This document shows positions 16,544 through 26,267 of a stretch of 64,000 nt of DNA, piece by piece. Numbering within the stretch: the first letter of the stretch is position 1; each line of letters starts with the position of its first letter. The notes beneath the pieces were generated by a model. The model saw only the letters and a program-made list of their open reading frames with translations, was not told the DNA's origin and searched no databases. The position numbers and the translations under genes were made by a program. This stretch comes from Natranaeroarchaeum sp042663585. Lineage in GTDB: Archaea > Halobacteriota > Halobacteria > Halobacteriales > Natronoarchaeaceae. The stretch covers positions 1,860,001-1,924,000 of the forward strand of contig NZ_JBHTAN010000006.1 in NCBI RefSeq assembly GCF_042663585.1. Direction: 5' to 3'.

Positions 16544-18160
16544 ATGACACGGATCGCGGGCATGGCGAGCAATCGGGGCCGAAACCTCATGCATGTCGCG
16601 GACATCGCGCCCGGCGGCGCGGAGTTCGCGGTCGTCCTGACGAACGACGCCGACGCGCCGGTGCTGGAGAAAGCCGCCGAGCGGGGGGTTCCCACCGAAG
16701 TCGTAGAGCGCGAAGAGGGAGAGAGCCGACAGGAACACGAGGCACGGGTCAACGACGCGCTGGCCGAGTACGAGTTCGATCTGGTCTGTCTCGATGGCTA
16801 CATGCGGATCCTCTCGGACGCCTTCCTCGGCGTACAGCCGACGACGCTGAACGTCCACCCCTCCCTGCTCCCCTCGTTCCCCGGAATGGACGCCTGGGGC
16901 GACGCGCTGGCAGCTGACGTCTCGGTCTCGGGCTGTACGGTCCACGTCGTCACGGACGCGACGGACGCCGAGGGCGAAATCATCGAAAGCGAGGTCGACG
17001 GCGGGCCCGTCGTCACGCAGGAGCCGGTGCCCGTCTACGAGGGCGACGACGAGGACACCCTGGCCGAGCGAATCCTCTATCAGGGCGAGTTCGCGGCGTA
17101 CCCACGGGCAGTGCGCTGGTTCGCCGAAGGGAACGTCCACATCGACTACGAGGCCGGCGAGGTCACCGTCGATTCGGATACGGCCGAACAGCTTCCGGAG
17201 CGACACGTCGAAACCGCCGACCGCGACACCGAACTCCGGTACGGCGAGAACCCGCATCAGGACGCCGCGGTCTACGTCGACAACACCTGTGAGGAAGCGA
17301 GCGTCGTCGGCGCGCCACAGCGAAACGAGGGCGCGAAGGGGATGTCGTACAACAACTACAACGACACCGACGCCGCGCTGGGCATGGTCAAGGAGTTCGA
17401 CGAGCCAGCCTGTGCGGTCATCAAACACACCAACCCGGCGGGCTGTGCAACTGCTGACACCCTCGCAGACGCCTACGAGCGCGCCCTGTCGACGGACGCC
17501 AAGAGCGCCTTCGGCGGCATCGTCGCTCTGAACCGCACCTGCGACGCCGCAACCGCCGACAAGGTCGTCGACTCGTTCAAGGAAGTCGTCGTCGCGCCCG
17601 GCTACACTGACGACGCACTCGACGTGCTGACCGAAAAGAAGAACCTCCGCGTGCTCGATGTCGGCGAGTTCGGCGACGAGTACGAGCCACTTACGCAAAA
17701 AGACCTCGTCGGTGGACGGCTGATCCAGGAGCGCGACGACCAGACGCTCTCCGCCGAGGACCTCGAAGTCGTCACGGAGCGGGAACCGACCGACGAGCAG
17801 ATCGAGTCGATGCTCTTTGCCTGGCAGACGATCAAACACGTCAAATCGAACGCGATCCTCTTTGCCACCGGTACCGAGACCGTCGGCGTCGGCGCGGGGC
17901 AGGTCTCCCGCGTCGACGCGGTCGAGATCGCGACGATGAAAGCGGACCGAGACGCGGACGGTAAGTCCGCCGAGGGAGCGGTGATGGCCTCGGACGCGTT
18001 CTTCCCGTTCCCGGACGGCATCGAGAAGGCCGCAGAAGCGGGCATCGAGGCTGTGATCCAGCCCGGCGGTTCGGTCAACGACGAGGACGTCATCGAGGCC
18101 GCAGACGAGAACGATATTGCGATGGTGATGACCGGCCAGCGGTGCTTTAGGCACGACTGA
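16544..18160 (+). CDS. PurN-PurH fusion: GAR formyltransferase / AICAR formyltransferase
   Basis: 538 aa. Residues about 1-210 are a formyltransferase (ASNRGRNLMHV, LNVHPSLLPSFPG with the catalytic Asn and His, then TDAEGEIIES with an Asp). Residues about 225-538 are the AICAR transformylase part of PurH (LRYGENPHQDAAVY, GMSYNNYNDTDAAL, the catalytic VIKHTNPAGC, and MVMTGQRCFRHD at the end). The MGS-like IMP cyclohydrolase domain is absent; in archaea PurO usually supplies that step. Two 10-formyl-THF-dependent steps of purine synthesis are thus joined. The start at MTRIAGMAS omits 20 upstream codons. Confidence 0.92.
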   Translation: MTRIAGMASNRGRNLMHVADIAPGGAEFAVVLTNDADAPVLEKAAERGVPTEVVEREEGESRQEHEARVNDALAEYEFDLVCLDGYMRILSDAFLGVQPTTLNVHPSLLPSFPGMDAWGDALAADVSVSGCTVHVVTDATDAEGEIIESEVDGGPVVTQEPVPVYEGDDEDTLAERILYQGEFAAYPRAVRWFAEGNVHIDYEAGEVTVDSDTAEQLPERHVETADRDTELRYGENPHQDAAVYVDNTCEEASVVGAPQRNEGAKGMSYNNYNDTDAALGMVKEFDEPACAVIKHTNPAGCATADTLADAYERALSTDAKSAFGGIVALNRTCDAATADKVVDSFKEVVVAPGYTDDALDVLTEKKNLRVLDVGEFGDEYEPLTQKDLVGGRLIQERDDQTLSAEDLEVVTEREPTDEQIESMLFAWQTIKHVKSNAILFATGTETVGVGAGQVSRVDAVEIATMKADRDADGKSAEGAVMASDAFFPFPDGIEKAAEAGIEAVIQPGGSVNDEDVIEAADENDIAMVMTGQRCFRHD

Positions 18161-18436
18161 GCGGCAGCGAAGGACTGTCTAAAGCTGGAAAGACGACCAG
18201 AGGGAGTCTTTCGGTGTTTCCGTCACGATTACTGTCGGAAACTCATCAGAGCTTCCTCCGACGGGAGTTCGCTGATCCGCGACGGAGACGGACTCCGCAA
18301 GCACGTCGAAGTCGCCGCTACCTGAGTCCAGCCCGGACCCGTAATTGCTCTTTACGATGGTGTTACGCCATGTTTACTGGCTATCGACCCCGGTCGTATC
18401 CGAACATTATTCCGGAGCCACGTCCTACGAGTTCCT

Positions 18437-19513
18437 GTGAAGGAGCCAGGGTCGAGTGACGAAGACGAGGCCGATCCAGCCGTGGATCCGTCGCTCGTCG
18501 CCGGGGACGACGCCGGGTTCTTCCGGACGCTCGTGTCGAACACGTCCGAGGGGCTACTTACGATCGATAGCGACAGCACCGTCGTGTTCGCGAACCCCGC
18601 CATCGAGCGGATTCTCGGGTACAGTCCGGAGGAGCTGGTCGGCAGTTCCAAAATGAAGATCATCCCGGAGCGGCTCCGATCCGATCACGCGGCAGGGTTA
18701 GAGAAGTATCTGGCGACCGGCGAGCGACATATCGACTGGGACGGCGTCGAACTCCCAGCACAGCACAAGGACGGTCACGAAGTGATCGTCTCGATCAGTT
18801 TCCGGGAACACGAGTACGACGGCGAGCAGCTGTTCACCGGCATATTCACCGATATATCCGAGCGAAGAGAGCGCGAACGGAAACTCGAAGAAAAGAACGA
18901 ACGGCTCGAGAGCTTCGCGTCGGTCGTCTCGCACGACCTTCGGAACCCGCTTGGCGTCGCGACCGCGTATCTTAGCCTGGCACAGCAGAGCGATACCGAA
19001 GCCGTCGAGGAGCTTCACGAGGTCGAGCAGTCGCTGGACCGAATGGAGCGGATCATCGACGACCTGCTGTGGCTCGCACGGAGGGGTCGTCAGGTCGGTG
19101 AAGAGGAGTCGATCGAGCTATCGGCGGTCATCGAGGACGCGTGGCAGACGACCGAAACCGCCGAGGGAACGCTGGAAACGGAGTGTGACTGCGTAATCCA
19201 CGCCGATTACGACCGGATCACACAGCTACTGGAGAACGTCTTCCGGAACGCGATCCAGCACGGCGGCGAGGAAGTCACCGTTCGAGTCGGGCCGCTACCG
19301 GCTGGGTTCTACGTCGAGGACTCCGGCCCGGGAATCGACGCGGAGGTACAGGGCGATATCTTCAGTCCGGGCACCTCAACCGATGAACTGGGGACCGGTC
19401 TGGGACTGTACATCGTCGAGAGCGTCGCTGACGGTCACGGATGGGAGATCAACGTCTCCGACGGAAGCGACGGCGGAGCCAGATTCGAGTTCACTGGCGT
19501 CACGTTCGAGTAG
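18437..19513 (+). CDS. PAS domain sensor histidine kinase
   Basis: 358 aa, no transmembrane segments, GTG start. A PAS domain (about 25-140; TLVSNTSEGLLTIDSD, VFANPAIERILGYSPEELVG, FTDISERRERE) is followed by HisKA with the phosphoacceptor His in FASVVSHDLRNPLGVA and an HATPase domain (ENVFRNAIQHGG, VEDSGPGIDAE, GTGLGLYIVE). It is a cytoplasmic sensor kinase; the signal and partner are unknown and no response regulator is adjacent. About 276 bp upstream contain no other gene. Confidence 0.92.
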   Translation: MKEPGSSDEDEADPAVDPSLVAGDDAGFFRTLVSNTSEGLLTIDSDSTVVFANPAIERILGYSPEELVGSSKMKIIPERLRSDHAAGLEKYLATGERHIDWDGVELPAQHKDGHEVIVSISFREHEYDGEQLFTGIFTDISERRERERKLEEKNERLESFASVVSHDLRNPLGVATAYLSLAQQSDTEAVEELHEVEQSLDRMERIIDDLLWLARRGRQVGEEESIELSAVIEDAWQTTETAEGTLETECDCVIHADYDRITQLLENVFRNAIQHGGEEVTVRVGPLPAGFYVEDSGPGIDAEVQGDIFSPGTSTDELGTGLGLYIVESVADGHGWEINVSDGSDGGARFEFTGVTFE

Positions 19514-19556
19514 GTCGACCGGGAGTTTCTTGTCGCTCTCCCTCCACGTCACCCCT

Positions 19557-20321
19557 ATGTCCGACTTCGACGCGTGTTACTTCTGCGGTACCGCCGTGGA
19601 CGCTCCGATAGCCACTTACGACGTGGTTCCAGGCGCAGTGAGCGACGAGGCGGGGCCGACTGCGGCGCTGTGTCCCTCCTGCAAGGGAAAGCTAGAGAAG
19701 GTGTTCGAACCCGCACTCCGGAGACTCGACTGGCCGGGTGCAGAGACAGAGATAACGCTCGACGTGGCAGACGAAAGCACCAGATCACGAGGCCATACTG
19801 ACGAAGTCGCCGCCGAACAGTCGACGGGGCAGCCAACCACGGTGCGGAGTAGAGACGACAGCAATCCCGACGAGACGTCTCCAAGCGCTACCGAGGCTGT
19901 CACAGCCGACGCAGAGGCCTCGACCGGAAGCCAGTCCACAGGATTCGACGAGGGGATCGAAATACCGCCGGCAGACGCCGACGAGCAATCCGAGCCAGTG
20001 GTCGATGACGAGCCCACAGGTGCGCACGACGACCCGATAGCCGCTCCGGAGAATACGGGTGAGTCTCAGAGAGCCGACGAGCCATGCGAAGACCCGACAG
20101 CGGAGAGCACCCCTGAACGTCCTGACACGGAGACGTACAACAGGGTCGTCAGACTGCTACAGAACCGTGAGTTTCCGGTCGATCGCTCGGAGTTCGAGAC
20201 GCTGGCCAGTTCGGCTTACGAGGTCACGCCCGGGGAGTGTGAGCGCGTGATCGACTATGCGATTCACCGTGGCGAACTGGCCGAGAGTAGCGGAATGTTG
20301 CAGAAACCGGACGGAACGTAG
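19557..20321 (+). CDS. Zinc-ribbon protein with disordered acidic middle, hypothetical
   Basis: 254 aa from MSDFDACYFCG. An N-terminal zinc ribbon (CYFCG and LCPSCKGK) precedes a long Ser/Thr/Asp/Glu-rich disordered segment (about 75-190) and a C-terminal helical module (about 195-245, YNRVVRLLQNREF through ERVIDYAIHRGELAE) that resembles a winged helix. The function is unknown; a nucleic-acid-binding role is an inference. It lies 43 bp downstream of the histidine kinase on the same strand and may be co-transcribed. Confidence 0.78.
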   Translation: MSDFDACYFCGTAVDAPIATYDVVPGAVSDEAGPTAALCPSCKGKLEKVFEPALRRLDWPGAETEITLDVADESTRSRGHTDEVAAEQSTGQPTTVRSRDDSNPDETSPSATEAVTADAEASTGSQSTGFDEGIEIPPADADEQSEPVVDDEPTGAHDDPIAAPENTGESQRADEPCEDPTAESTPERPDTETYNRVVRLLQNREFPVDRSEFETLASSAYEVTPGECERVIDYAIHRGELAESSGMLQKPDGT

Positions 20322-20327
20322 CACCAG

Positions 20328-20912
20328 TCAGGCCAGATCGCGGTCGATCCGCTCGGGAGCGCGCCAGTTAGTCGTTCGCTCCAGGAAGTCGACGACGATC
20401 CGGCCGGTCGCCCCCCAGATCGTGTAGCCGTCGACGTGGAAGTAGTGGATCACGATCTCCCCGTAATGTGGGTGATCGCGGAACTCGCTTTCGTAGTTCT
20501 CCGAGGCGAGCAGTGCGGAGACCGACACGACGATGATCTCGGCGACTTCCGACTCGTTGGGAACGTACTGGCGATCCGGGACGCGTGCGACGACGGGGGT
20601 GACCGCGTACTCAGTGATCGTCCGGATGTCGTCGAGTCGCCCGACGATACTGGCGTCGGCCGGGTCGAGTGCGATCTCTTCGTTCGCCTCCCGAAGCGCC
20701 GTCTCGCGGCTATCGGCGTCCTCTGGCTCGCGGCCGCCACCGGGAAAGCTCATCTGGCCCGGATGCTCCCCGAGGTGGTCGGCGCGTTTCGTAAACAGGA
20801 GATAGCTCTCACCGTCGCGCTCGATCACCGGCACGAGCACTGCCGCATCGTGGGGCTCGTCGGTGATCGCACACGGTTCGTACGCCGCGACGCGGTCCAG
20901 ATCCAGTTGCAT
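20328..20912 (-). CDS. Nudix hydrolase, CoA pyrophosphatase type
   Basis: 194 aa. The motif LLFTKRADHLGEHPGQMSFPGGG is the NuCoA/UPF0035 signature, and the Nudix box TALREANEEI follows. The family hydrolyses CoA and acyl-CoA to 4'-phosphopantetheine and ADP. Convergent with the zinc-ribbon gene (6-bp gap). The exact substrate is inferred from the UPF0035 motif. Confidence 0.9.
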   Translation of the reverse strand: MQLDLDRVAAYEPCAITDEPHDAAVLVPVIERDGESYLLFTKRADHLGEHPGQMSFPGGGREPEDADSRETALREANEEIALDPADASIVGRLDDIRTITEYAVTPVVARVPDRQYVPNESEVAEIIVVSVSALLASENYESEFRDHPHYGEIVIHYFHVDGYTIWGATGRIVVDFLERTTNWRAPERIDRDLA

Positions 20913-20989
20913 CGATCGGTCGCTACCGTTCGATACGGACTCCGGATGTATAGCGTTTCAGAATCCGTCCTGTCCCCGTCCGCCAGTGG

Positions 20990-21466
20990 CTACTCCGCAG
21001 TCGTCGTGGCGTGCTCGTCGAGTCGGTCGCGGACGCCGCCGAGATCGACTGGAGCCCACGCCTCGACGTCGTAACTGACGTCGATCAGGCTCTCGACCCG
21101 GTCGGTGTCCCCGGCGTCGATGGCCGCGTCGGCGTCCGATTGGAGACGATCGGCGACGATATCGCCCAGATCGTCACGGTCCAGTGACCGGTCGGGAACC
21201 TCCATGATGTGTGGCAGGTCCTCGGCGTGGTCGGGAAGCGTCGGGAACGCGGCCGGCCCGGTCACGAGACGCTCTTCGTCGGTTCCCTCGTACCGCACGA
21301 GATAGTACGCGTCGACGGCCTCCTGAATCGTCGCATCGATCGCCTCCTCGTCGGGTGTGTCTCCCCGCCGAGCGCCGAGCTCGACGAGCGCCTGTGCCAG
21401 TTCGGCCCGCGTCAGGCCATCGAACAGGTCGACGACGCCTGCGAGGTCGTCGAGCGTTGCAGTCAT
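20990..21466 (-). CDS. Conserved haloarchaeal hypothetical protein
   Basis: 158 aa from MTATLDDLAGVVDLF. It is acidic and helical, with no membrane segments or recognisable catalytic motif. The first half (FDGLTRAELAQALVELGARRG ... AIDATIQEAVDAYYLVRY) has an HTH-like feel and the second half is all helix. Start chosen because the 74 upstream codons overlap the glycosyltransferase gene in another frame and are not acidic. It is 52 bp downstream of that gene and probably in its operon. The family is not recognised with certainty. Confidence 0.72.
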   Translation of the reverse strand: MTATLDDLAGVVDLFDGLTRAELAQALVELGARRGDTPDEEAIDATIQEAVDAYYLVRYEGTDEERLVTGPAAFPTLPDHAEDLPHIMEVPDRSLDRDDLGDIVADRLQSDADAAIDAGDTDRVESLIDVSYDVEAWAPVDLGGVRDRLDEHATTTAE

Positions 21467-21518
21467 AGTCGATGGCCCGTCGCGCGGGCCATTAGTCGTT
21501 TCCCTGTCTTCTCGGATC

Positions 21519-22646
21519 TCATTCCTCGCCGGACGGGACGGCGGGCCGATCGAGCGCTCTTCGCCCTGCCCGTTCGACATCTGCTGGCGAGATCGGCGCG
21601 TCGTTCCAGGCGGGAAGGCGACCGTCGACATCCGGCGGCCCCACGGCTCCGGCGTAGGCTTCGATCTGTTCGCGCTCGGCCTCGGCATCGAACTCTAAGT
21701 TGTTGAGCGAGGCATCGAGGGCGTACTGGTCGACCAGCCGGTTTGCTGCCGTCCGGTACGCTGTGGGCAGGGATTCGTACGCGACGTCGATGTCGTGGTC
21801 GGCGAGGACCCGAAACAGGGCGGCTCCGACGTGTTCGGCCATGTCGGCGAGACCGGTGTTGCCGCCGACTGCTCGGTGGTCGTGTTCGTGGTAGCCGAGA
21901 TCGACCTGGGCCGTCCCGTCGAAGCCGGAGTGGTCGAACGCCTCGCCGAGCGTCCCGATTTCCAGCCCCCAACTCGGCTGTGCCCGGATCGATTGGGCGA
22001 ACTCCGCGGTCATCGCGAACTCGCCGGCGAGTGCGTATCTGAAGGCGTCGAGATATCGCAACACTGGCGCTTGCTGTCGATCACTGAGCGCGCGGACCAG
22101 CGGCGCGACGAACAGGCGGAACAGCCGGCCGTACAGGCGCTCATCCTCGATTCTGGCGTAGTAGCCCTTCGAGAACGAGTAGCCCTGGGCAAGCGGCGCG
22201 AGGAGGCGGGGGACGTGTGCGTCCGAGTAGGTCGTCGCATCGGCGTCGTGGACCGCCACGTACTCGTGGTTGGCGGCCGCTACGCCCAGCGCGAGCCAGA
22301 CGTCCCGACCCTTCCCTCGGTCGGTCGGGATGCCGTTCCGGGCGAGTAGTGATTCGACGGGAGGACTGTTGCACCAGAGGAGTCGAACGTCGAGGTCGAA
22401 CCCGTCGAGGTCGAACCCGTCGAGCCAGGATCGGAACTGCTCGACACGCTCGGGGGGCGATCTGAGCGGAACGACGACACGGTCGGGGCCGACGGTTGCG
22501 AGCGTCGAGAGAATGTGTTCGGCGGCGGGTGCTCCGTACTCACGATGGGTCATGGGAACGACTACAGCACTGCTATCCGTCGGAGCCGTCGGTCTGGGAC
22601 CGGTGAAGTCGTGCACCGTTGCAATCCGCTCCTGCACGTATTCCAT
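21519..22646 (-). CDS. GT-A fold glycosyltransferase, glucosyl-3-phosphoglycerate synthase-like
   Basis: 375 aa. A Rossmann-like N-terminal half has a DxD-type site in EYVAVHDADATTYSDAHV. Further conserved stretches are FSKGYYARI, SWGLEIGTLGEAF and a DLGYHEHDHRAVGG segment, the pattern of GT81/GpgS-like enzymes that act on NDP-glucose and phosphoglycerate. Compatible-solute or glycolipid synthesis is possible; the acceptor cannot be read from sequence. The ATG at 22646 is preferred to a TTG one codon earlier. Confidence 0.8.
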   Translation of the reverse strand: MEYVQERIATVHDFTGPRPTAPTDSSAVVVPMTHREYGAPAAEHILSTLATVGPDRVVVPLRSPPERVEQFRSWLDGFDLDGFDLDVRLLWCNSPPVESLLARNGIPTDRGKGRDVWLALGVAAANHEYVAVHDADATTYSDAHVPRLLAPLAQGYSFSKGYYARIEDERLYGRLFRLFVAPLVRALSDRQQAPVLRYLDAFRYALAGEFAMTAEFAQSIRAQPSWGLEIGTLGEAFDHSGFDGTAQVDLGYHEHDHRAVGGNTGLADMAEHVGAALFRVLADHDIDVAYESLPTAYRTAANRLVDQYALDASLNNLEFDAEAEREQIEAYAGAVGPPDVDGRLPAWNDAPISPADVERAGRRALDRPAVPSGEE

Positions 22647-22775
22647 CAAACCCTAGTTGGTCTGTGGCTTCAAAACCTCGGCGTTTCCGGCCGTCGTTTC
22701 CGGACAGGCCGGTCAGGACGGTTTTGTGACACCAACCCCCGGTCTTTTTGCAGGTTGGTTACATCTGTTGGGAGT

Positions 22776-22946
22776 ATGAAATCGGTCCGCAAAGCGTTAC
22801 GTGACGGGAGTCTGGAGAAGGACACGTACGAGCGGGTCGTCTGCGGTGACTGCGAAGAGAAGTTGAAGACGGAGAACGATCCCGACGAGATCGGCTCCGT
22901 TCGCGTCTGTCCGGACTGTGATGGCCGCTGGAAGGAGATCCGCTGA
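22776..22946 (+). CDS. HVO_0758 family zinc finger protein
   Basis: 56 aa: MKSVRKALRDGSLEKDTYER, then CGDC, a 20-residue spacer and CPDC, closing WKEIR. The two CxxC pairs bind one zinc. It matches the haloarchaeal HVO_0758 micro-zinc-finger family. Too short for standard ORF thresholds when started correctly. It sits between two minus-strand genes, 1 bp from the stop of the aldo/keto reductase gene. Confidence 0.9.
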   Translation: MKSVRKALRDGSLEKDTYERVVCGDCEEKLKTENDPDEIGSVRVCPDCDGRWKEIR

Positions 22947-22947
22947 G

Positions 22948-24036
22948 TTACTCGAAGACGGCGTCGAACGCGTCGGCACCGAGCGGATCGTAGCTTCCGG
23001 CCGCGAGGTTCTCCTCGACGTGTGCTGGCGAACTCGCGCCGACGAGCGAGCACGTCACGCCGGGAGCGCTTCGGGCGAAGTTGATCGCTCGCTGTACCGT
23101 CGTGTCGCCATCGAGACGGGCCGCGATATCCTCCGGGAGACTATCAGCTAGCTCTCCCTGTGCGATGCTCGCGCTGGTGAAGACGTCCAGTCCAGCCTCC
23201 TTGGCGAACCAGAGCGCGCTCTGTCGGCCGTCCGGCGAGTCGTGCGCCTCGACGCTGAACGCGTCAGCCATCACCACGTTGAACGGCAACTGGATCGCCC
23301 GGAGATGCGTCGCCGTGTTGCCCACCGTCTCGGCCGCCGACCGGGCCCGCGAGATCACTTCCGACAGGGACAGATAGCGCTCGTGGTCCGGCGGAACCCG
23401 GAAACACTCCCACGAGGCGACGCCGTACCGACGGATATCGCCGGCCGCCGCACGCTCTTCGAGACGCTCGAAGGCGGCCTCTAGCTGGTCGTACACCGCT
23501 GACTGCGAGTGCTCGGCTAGCTGTGTCTCGGGGTTGTGGACGTAGTACAGATCGATCGTATCGAGCCCCAGATTCTCCAGAGACCGGTCGAGTTGGTGGT
23601 CGAGGAAGTCGGAATGGATGGAGTGTTGCCCGCCGACGAGCGAGTCCCGCGGGACGAGTCCACTGTCGACGTACTCCTCGAGGACGTACTGGCCCGGGTC
23701 GTCGGGTCGGTCACCGTCGAACGGGACGAACCCGCCCTTTGTCGCGACGACGACCGCCTCGCGGTCCACGTCAGCGTCAGCCAGTGCGTCTCCGACGACC
23801 CGTTCGCTGCGCTGGCAGCGGTAGTTGATCGAGGTGTCGACGACGTTGATCCCCCCCTCCAGCGCCGTCCGGATCGCCTCGTAATAGCGCTCGTCGACGT
23901 CGTCAGTCGGGTCACCGAGATAGGTTCCGATCCCGATCGAAGAGACTAGCCCGTCGCCGAACCGCCGGAAATACGTCCGGCCGAACGACTCGTGAAACCG
24001 GTCGCGGTACGACCACGTTCCTGTGCTCGTTGCCAT
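22948..24036 (-). CDS. Aldo/keto reductase
   Basis: 362 aa TIM barrel. The catalytic tetrad is visible: Asp and Tyr in INVVDTSINYR, Lys in VVVATKGGF, His in LYYVHNPETQ. The C-terminal SLVGASSPAHVEENL is the cofactor-phosphate loop region. It is longer than standard AKRs, with an N-terminal extension (about 1-30) that aligns with AKR members annotated as L-fucose/galactose dehydrogenase-like. Substrate unknown. The ATG at 24036 is used rather than an upstream TTG. Confidence 0.88.
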   Translation of the reverse strand: MATSTGTWSYRDRFHESFGRTYFRRFGDGLVSSIGIGTYLGDPTDDVDERYYEAIRTALEGGINVVDTSINYRCQRSERVVGDALADADVDREAVVVATKGGFVPFDGDRPDDPGQYVLEEYVDSGLVPRDSLVGGQHSIHSDFLDHQLDRSLENLGLDTIDLYYVHNPETQLAEHSQSAVYDQLEAAFERLEERAAAGDIRRYGVASWECFRVPPDHERYLSLSEVISRARSAAETVGNTATHLRAIQLPFNVVMADAFSVEAHDSPDGRQSALWFAKEAGLDVFTSASIAQGELADSLPEDIAARLDGDTTVQRAINFARSAPGVTCSLVGASSPAHVEENLAAGSYDPLGADAFDAVFE

Positions 24037-24069
24037 ACCCAACGTTGGGGCCTGGGCCCGAAAAGTACA

Positions 24070-25227
24070 CTAGATGTCGCCCGACATCGCACTGAACAGG
24101 CGATCGGTGAACTGCTCCTCCGAGATCCCTTCGGACGGCCCGATGCCTTCCATATGTGCGATCGATATCTGGCCGCCGCCCATGCGTGCGTGCCCCCCGG
24201 CGCTCGCCATGGGAATGTCCGACGTGACCGCGGAGAGGACATCGCCCATGTGGACCCGGTCGTCGCGCGAACGCCCCGAAAGTGTGAGTTCTCCATCACG
24301 GTTGCCGTAGACGACGACCGCCGTCACCCCCTCCAGCGTGAGCAGTTCGTCAGCGGCCTGGGGGATGGCATCGATATTTGAGACGTTGCCCACGTCCGCG
24401 ACCGCAAACGACCCCCTCACTGTCCGCTCGCGGATCGCCCGCGCTTTGATCTCGAGGGTCTCCGCGCTCACCTCCGGGTTCGCGATCCGGTCGAGCGCGT
24501 CCTCGTCGATTCCCGGGAACAGGTAGCCCGCTGCCTCGAACTCCGACGGTGTACAGCCTTTCGTAAGGTGGTCCGTATCCGATTGGATGCCGTACAGCAG
24601 TCCCGTCGAGACCTCCCAGGGGACGGGGAGGTCGACCTCGTCGTCGTCCTCATCGGGTTGGGCACCGATCCCACGTATGTACTCCGCCATAATCGTCGCA
24701 CAGGCACCGTAGTTCGTCCTCGCATCAGTGAACGACTCGGCTTCACCGCCGCCGGGGTGATGATCGATCAATGCATCCGGAGAGAGCCCTTCTGCCCCGG
24801 AAAAACCCCGTGGGCGGTTGTGATCGACGAGGACGAGTCCCTCACTCTCTATCTCCTCGGCGGACTCGATCCGCGTCAGATCGACGTCGAGAACAGTGCG
24901 AAACGCCCGGTTCTCCTGATGTCTGATCTGGCCCGAAAACAGGAGTCGTGTGTCGGTATCGACGGTGTCTGCGAGAAAGGAGACCGCCAGCGCGGAGGAC
25001 ATCGCGTCGGGATCCGGGTTCGGGTGCATCAACACGTCGACGCTGTCGTATCCCCCGAGCATGCGCTGGAAGCGGTAGCCGGGCGAGCGTCGAAACCAGC
25101 GGATCAGCAGCCATGTCAGACCTAAAAGCGTCACTACGACGGCACCGCCGAGCAGGAGCGTCGTGTCAACGTCGACGGCACGGAGCGCGTCGTCAACGAC
25201 GCCACGACGGACCATGGCGTACCGCAT
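24070..25227 (-). CDS. Membrane-anchored DHH family phosphoesterase
   Basis: 385 aa. One N-terminal transmembrane helix (about 22-45) is followed by a DHH domain with HPNPDPDAMSSALAV, LVDHNRPRGF, LIDHHPGGG and YGIQSDTDHL, and a DHHA1-like end with ASAGGHARMGGGQIS. The family covers NrnA/RecJ-like nucleases and cyclic dinucleotide phosphodiesterases; which one applies is open. Start at MRYAM is supported by a TATA-like stretch (tatatg, about 25272-25277) 45-50 nt upstream; a start four codons later is possible. Confidence 0.87.
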   Translation of the reverse strand: MRYAMVRRGVVDDALRAVDVDTTLLLGGAVVVTLLGLTWLLIRWFRRSPGYRFQRMLGGYDSVDVLMHPNPDPDAMSSALAVSFLADTVDTDTRLLFSGQIRHQENRAFRTVLDVDLTRIESAEEIESEGLVLVDHNRPRGFSGAEGLSPDALIDHHPGGGEAESFTDARTNYGACATIMAEYIRGIGAQPDEDDDEVDLPVPWEVSTGLLYGIQSDTDHLTKGCTPSEFEAAGYLFPGIDEDALDRIANPEVSAETLEIKARAIRERTVRGSFAVADVGNVSNIDAIPQAADELLTLEGVTAVVVYGNRDGELTLSGRSRDDRVHMGDVLSAVTSDIPMASAGGHARMGGGQISIAHMEGIGPSEGISEEQFTDRLFSAMSGDI

Positions 25228-25323
25228 AGTCGTTGTGAGACCCCGACCGGGCATGAAAGTTCGCCCAAGGGTATATGTACGATCCGCTTCGAGCAAGTAT
25301 CTTGGCGACGCTACCGAGGAGAG

Positions 25324-26211
25324 TCAGTCGGCCCGATACGCCTCGATTGCGGCCCGATACCCCTCCCGATAGGTCGGGTACGCGAACTCGTAGCCCGACG
25401 AGCGGAGTCGGTCGTTCGAGCAGCGCTTGCTCGTCAGGATGCGTCGCCGTGCGGCCTCGGAGAGCCCCGGATCGTCGAGTCGCTCCGCTTTCGTCCGTTT
25501 CGGCGGGGCGTCGACCCCGCACTCCGCCGCCAGCCAGTCCGCGAACTCCCACTTCGAGACCGGTTCGTCGTCAACCACGACGAACGTGTCCGCCGCCGGC
25601 CGGGTCTCCAGCAGGTATGCCACGGCACCCGCGGCATCGTCCCGGTGTACCATGTTCAGATACCCTTCGGTAACGGGACCGTTGAGATATCGTTGCAGTC
25701 GGTACCGGTCCGGTCCGTAGAGCCCGGCGAACCGGGCAACAGTCCCGTCGATTCCGTACTCTCGGGCGACCTCTGTCGCGATCCTTTCGGCCTCCGCAAG
25801 CACTTCGGTCTTTTCGGTCGTCGGATCGAGCGGCGTCGTCTCGTCGACCCAGTCGCCGTCGTGGTCGCCGTACACGCCGGTACTCGACGTGTAAACGAGC
25901 TGTTCCGGCGATCGGTCGCGCTCACCGAATGTCTCGATCGCAGTCCGGAGCCCATCGACGTAGATGTCGCGGGCGGCGTCGGCACCGCGTCCGCCCGAAC
26001 TCGCGGCGAAGACGAGCGCATCGACGTCCGGCACGGTCGCCAGTTCATCAGGGCTGGTCACGTCCGCCCGGACCGCCTCGAAGCCTGCCGCTTCGATGGC
26101 ATCGATCCCCTCGTCCGAGCGCCTGACGCCGAACGGCTCGTGGCCCGACGTCGAAAGCTGTCGACCGAGTTCGATCCCGACGTAACCACATCCGAGAATC
26201 GCAACGCGCAT
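25324..26211 (-). CDS. SDR-type NAD-dependent epimerase/dehydratase-like protein
   Basis: 295 aa extended-SDR (YeeZ-like). The N-terminal Rossmann motif is ILGCGYVGIELG, and YTSSTGVYGDHDGDW marks the active-site strand; the usual YxxxK is replaced by a TEKTEVLAEAERIA helix. VHRDDAAGAVAYLLE and a C-terminal domain follow. Sugar-nucleotide or small-molecule oxidoreduction is likely, with unknown substrate. Alone on its strand between the DHH gene and the DUF5791 gene. Confidence 0.85.
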   Translation of the reverse strand: MRVAILGCGYVGIELGRQLSTSGHEPFGVRRSDEGIDAIEAAGFEAVRADVTSPDELATVPDVDALVFAASSGGRGADAARDIYVDGLRTAIETFGERDRSPEQLVYTSSTGVYGDHDGDWVDETTPLDPTTEKTEVLAEAERIATEVAREYGIDGTVARFAGLYGPDRYRLQRYLNGPVTEGYLNMVHRDDAAGAVAYLLETRPAADTFVVVDDEPVSKWEFADWLAAECGVDAPPKRTKAERLDDPGLSEAARRRILTSKRCSNDRLRSSGYEFAYPTYREGYRAAIEAYRAD

Positions 26212-26267
26212 ACGGGTGCTTCGGGCTACGACGTGTTAATCCCACGTTTTGGTGCGAGTGCTGGTTC

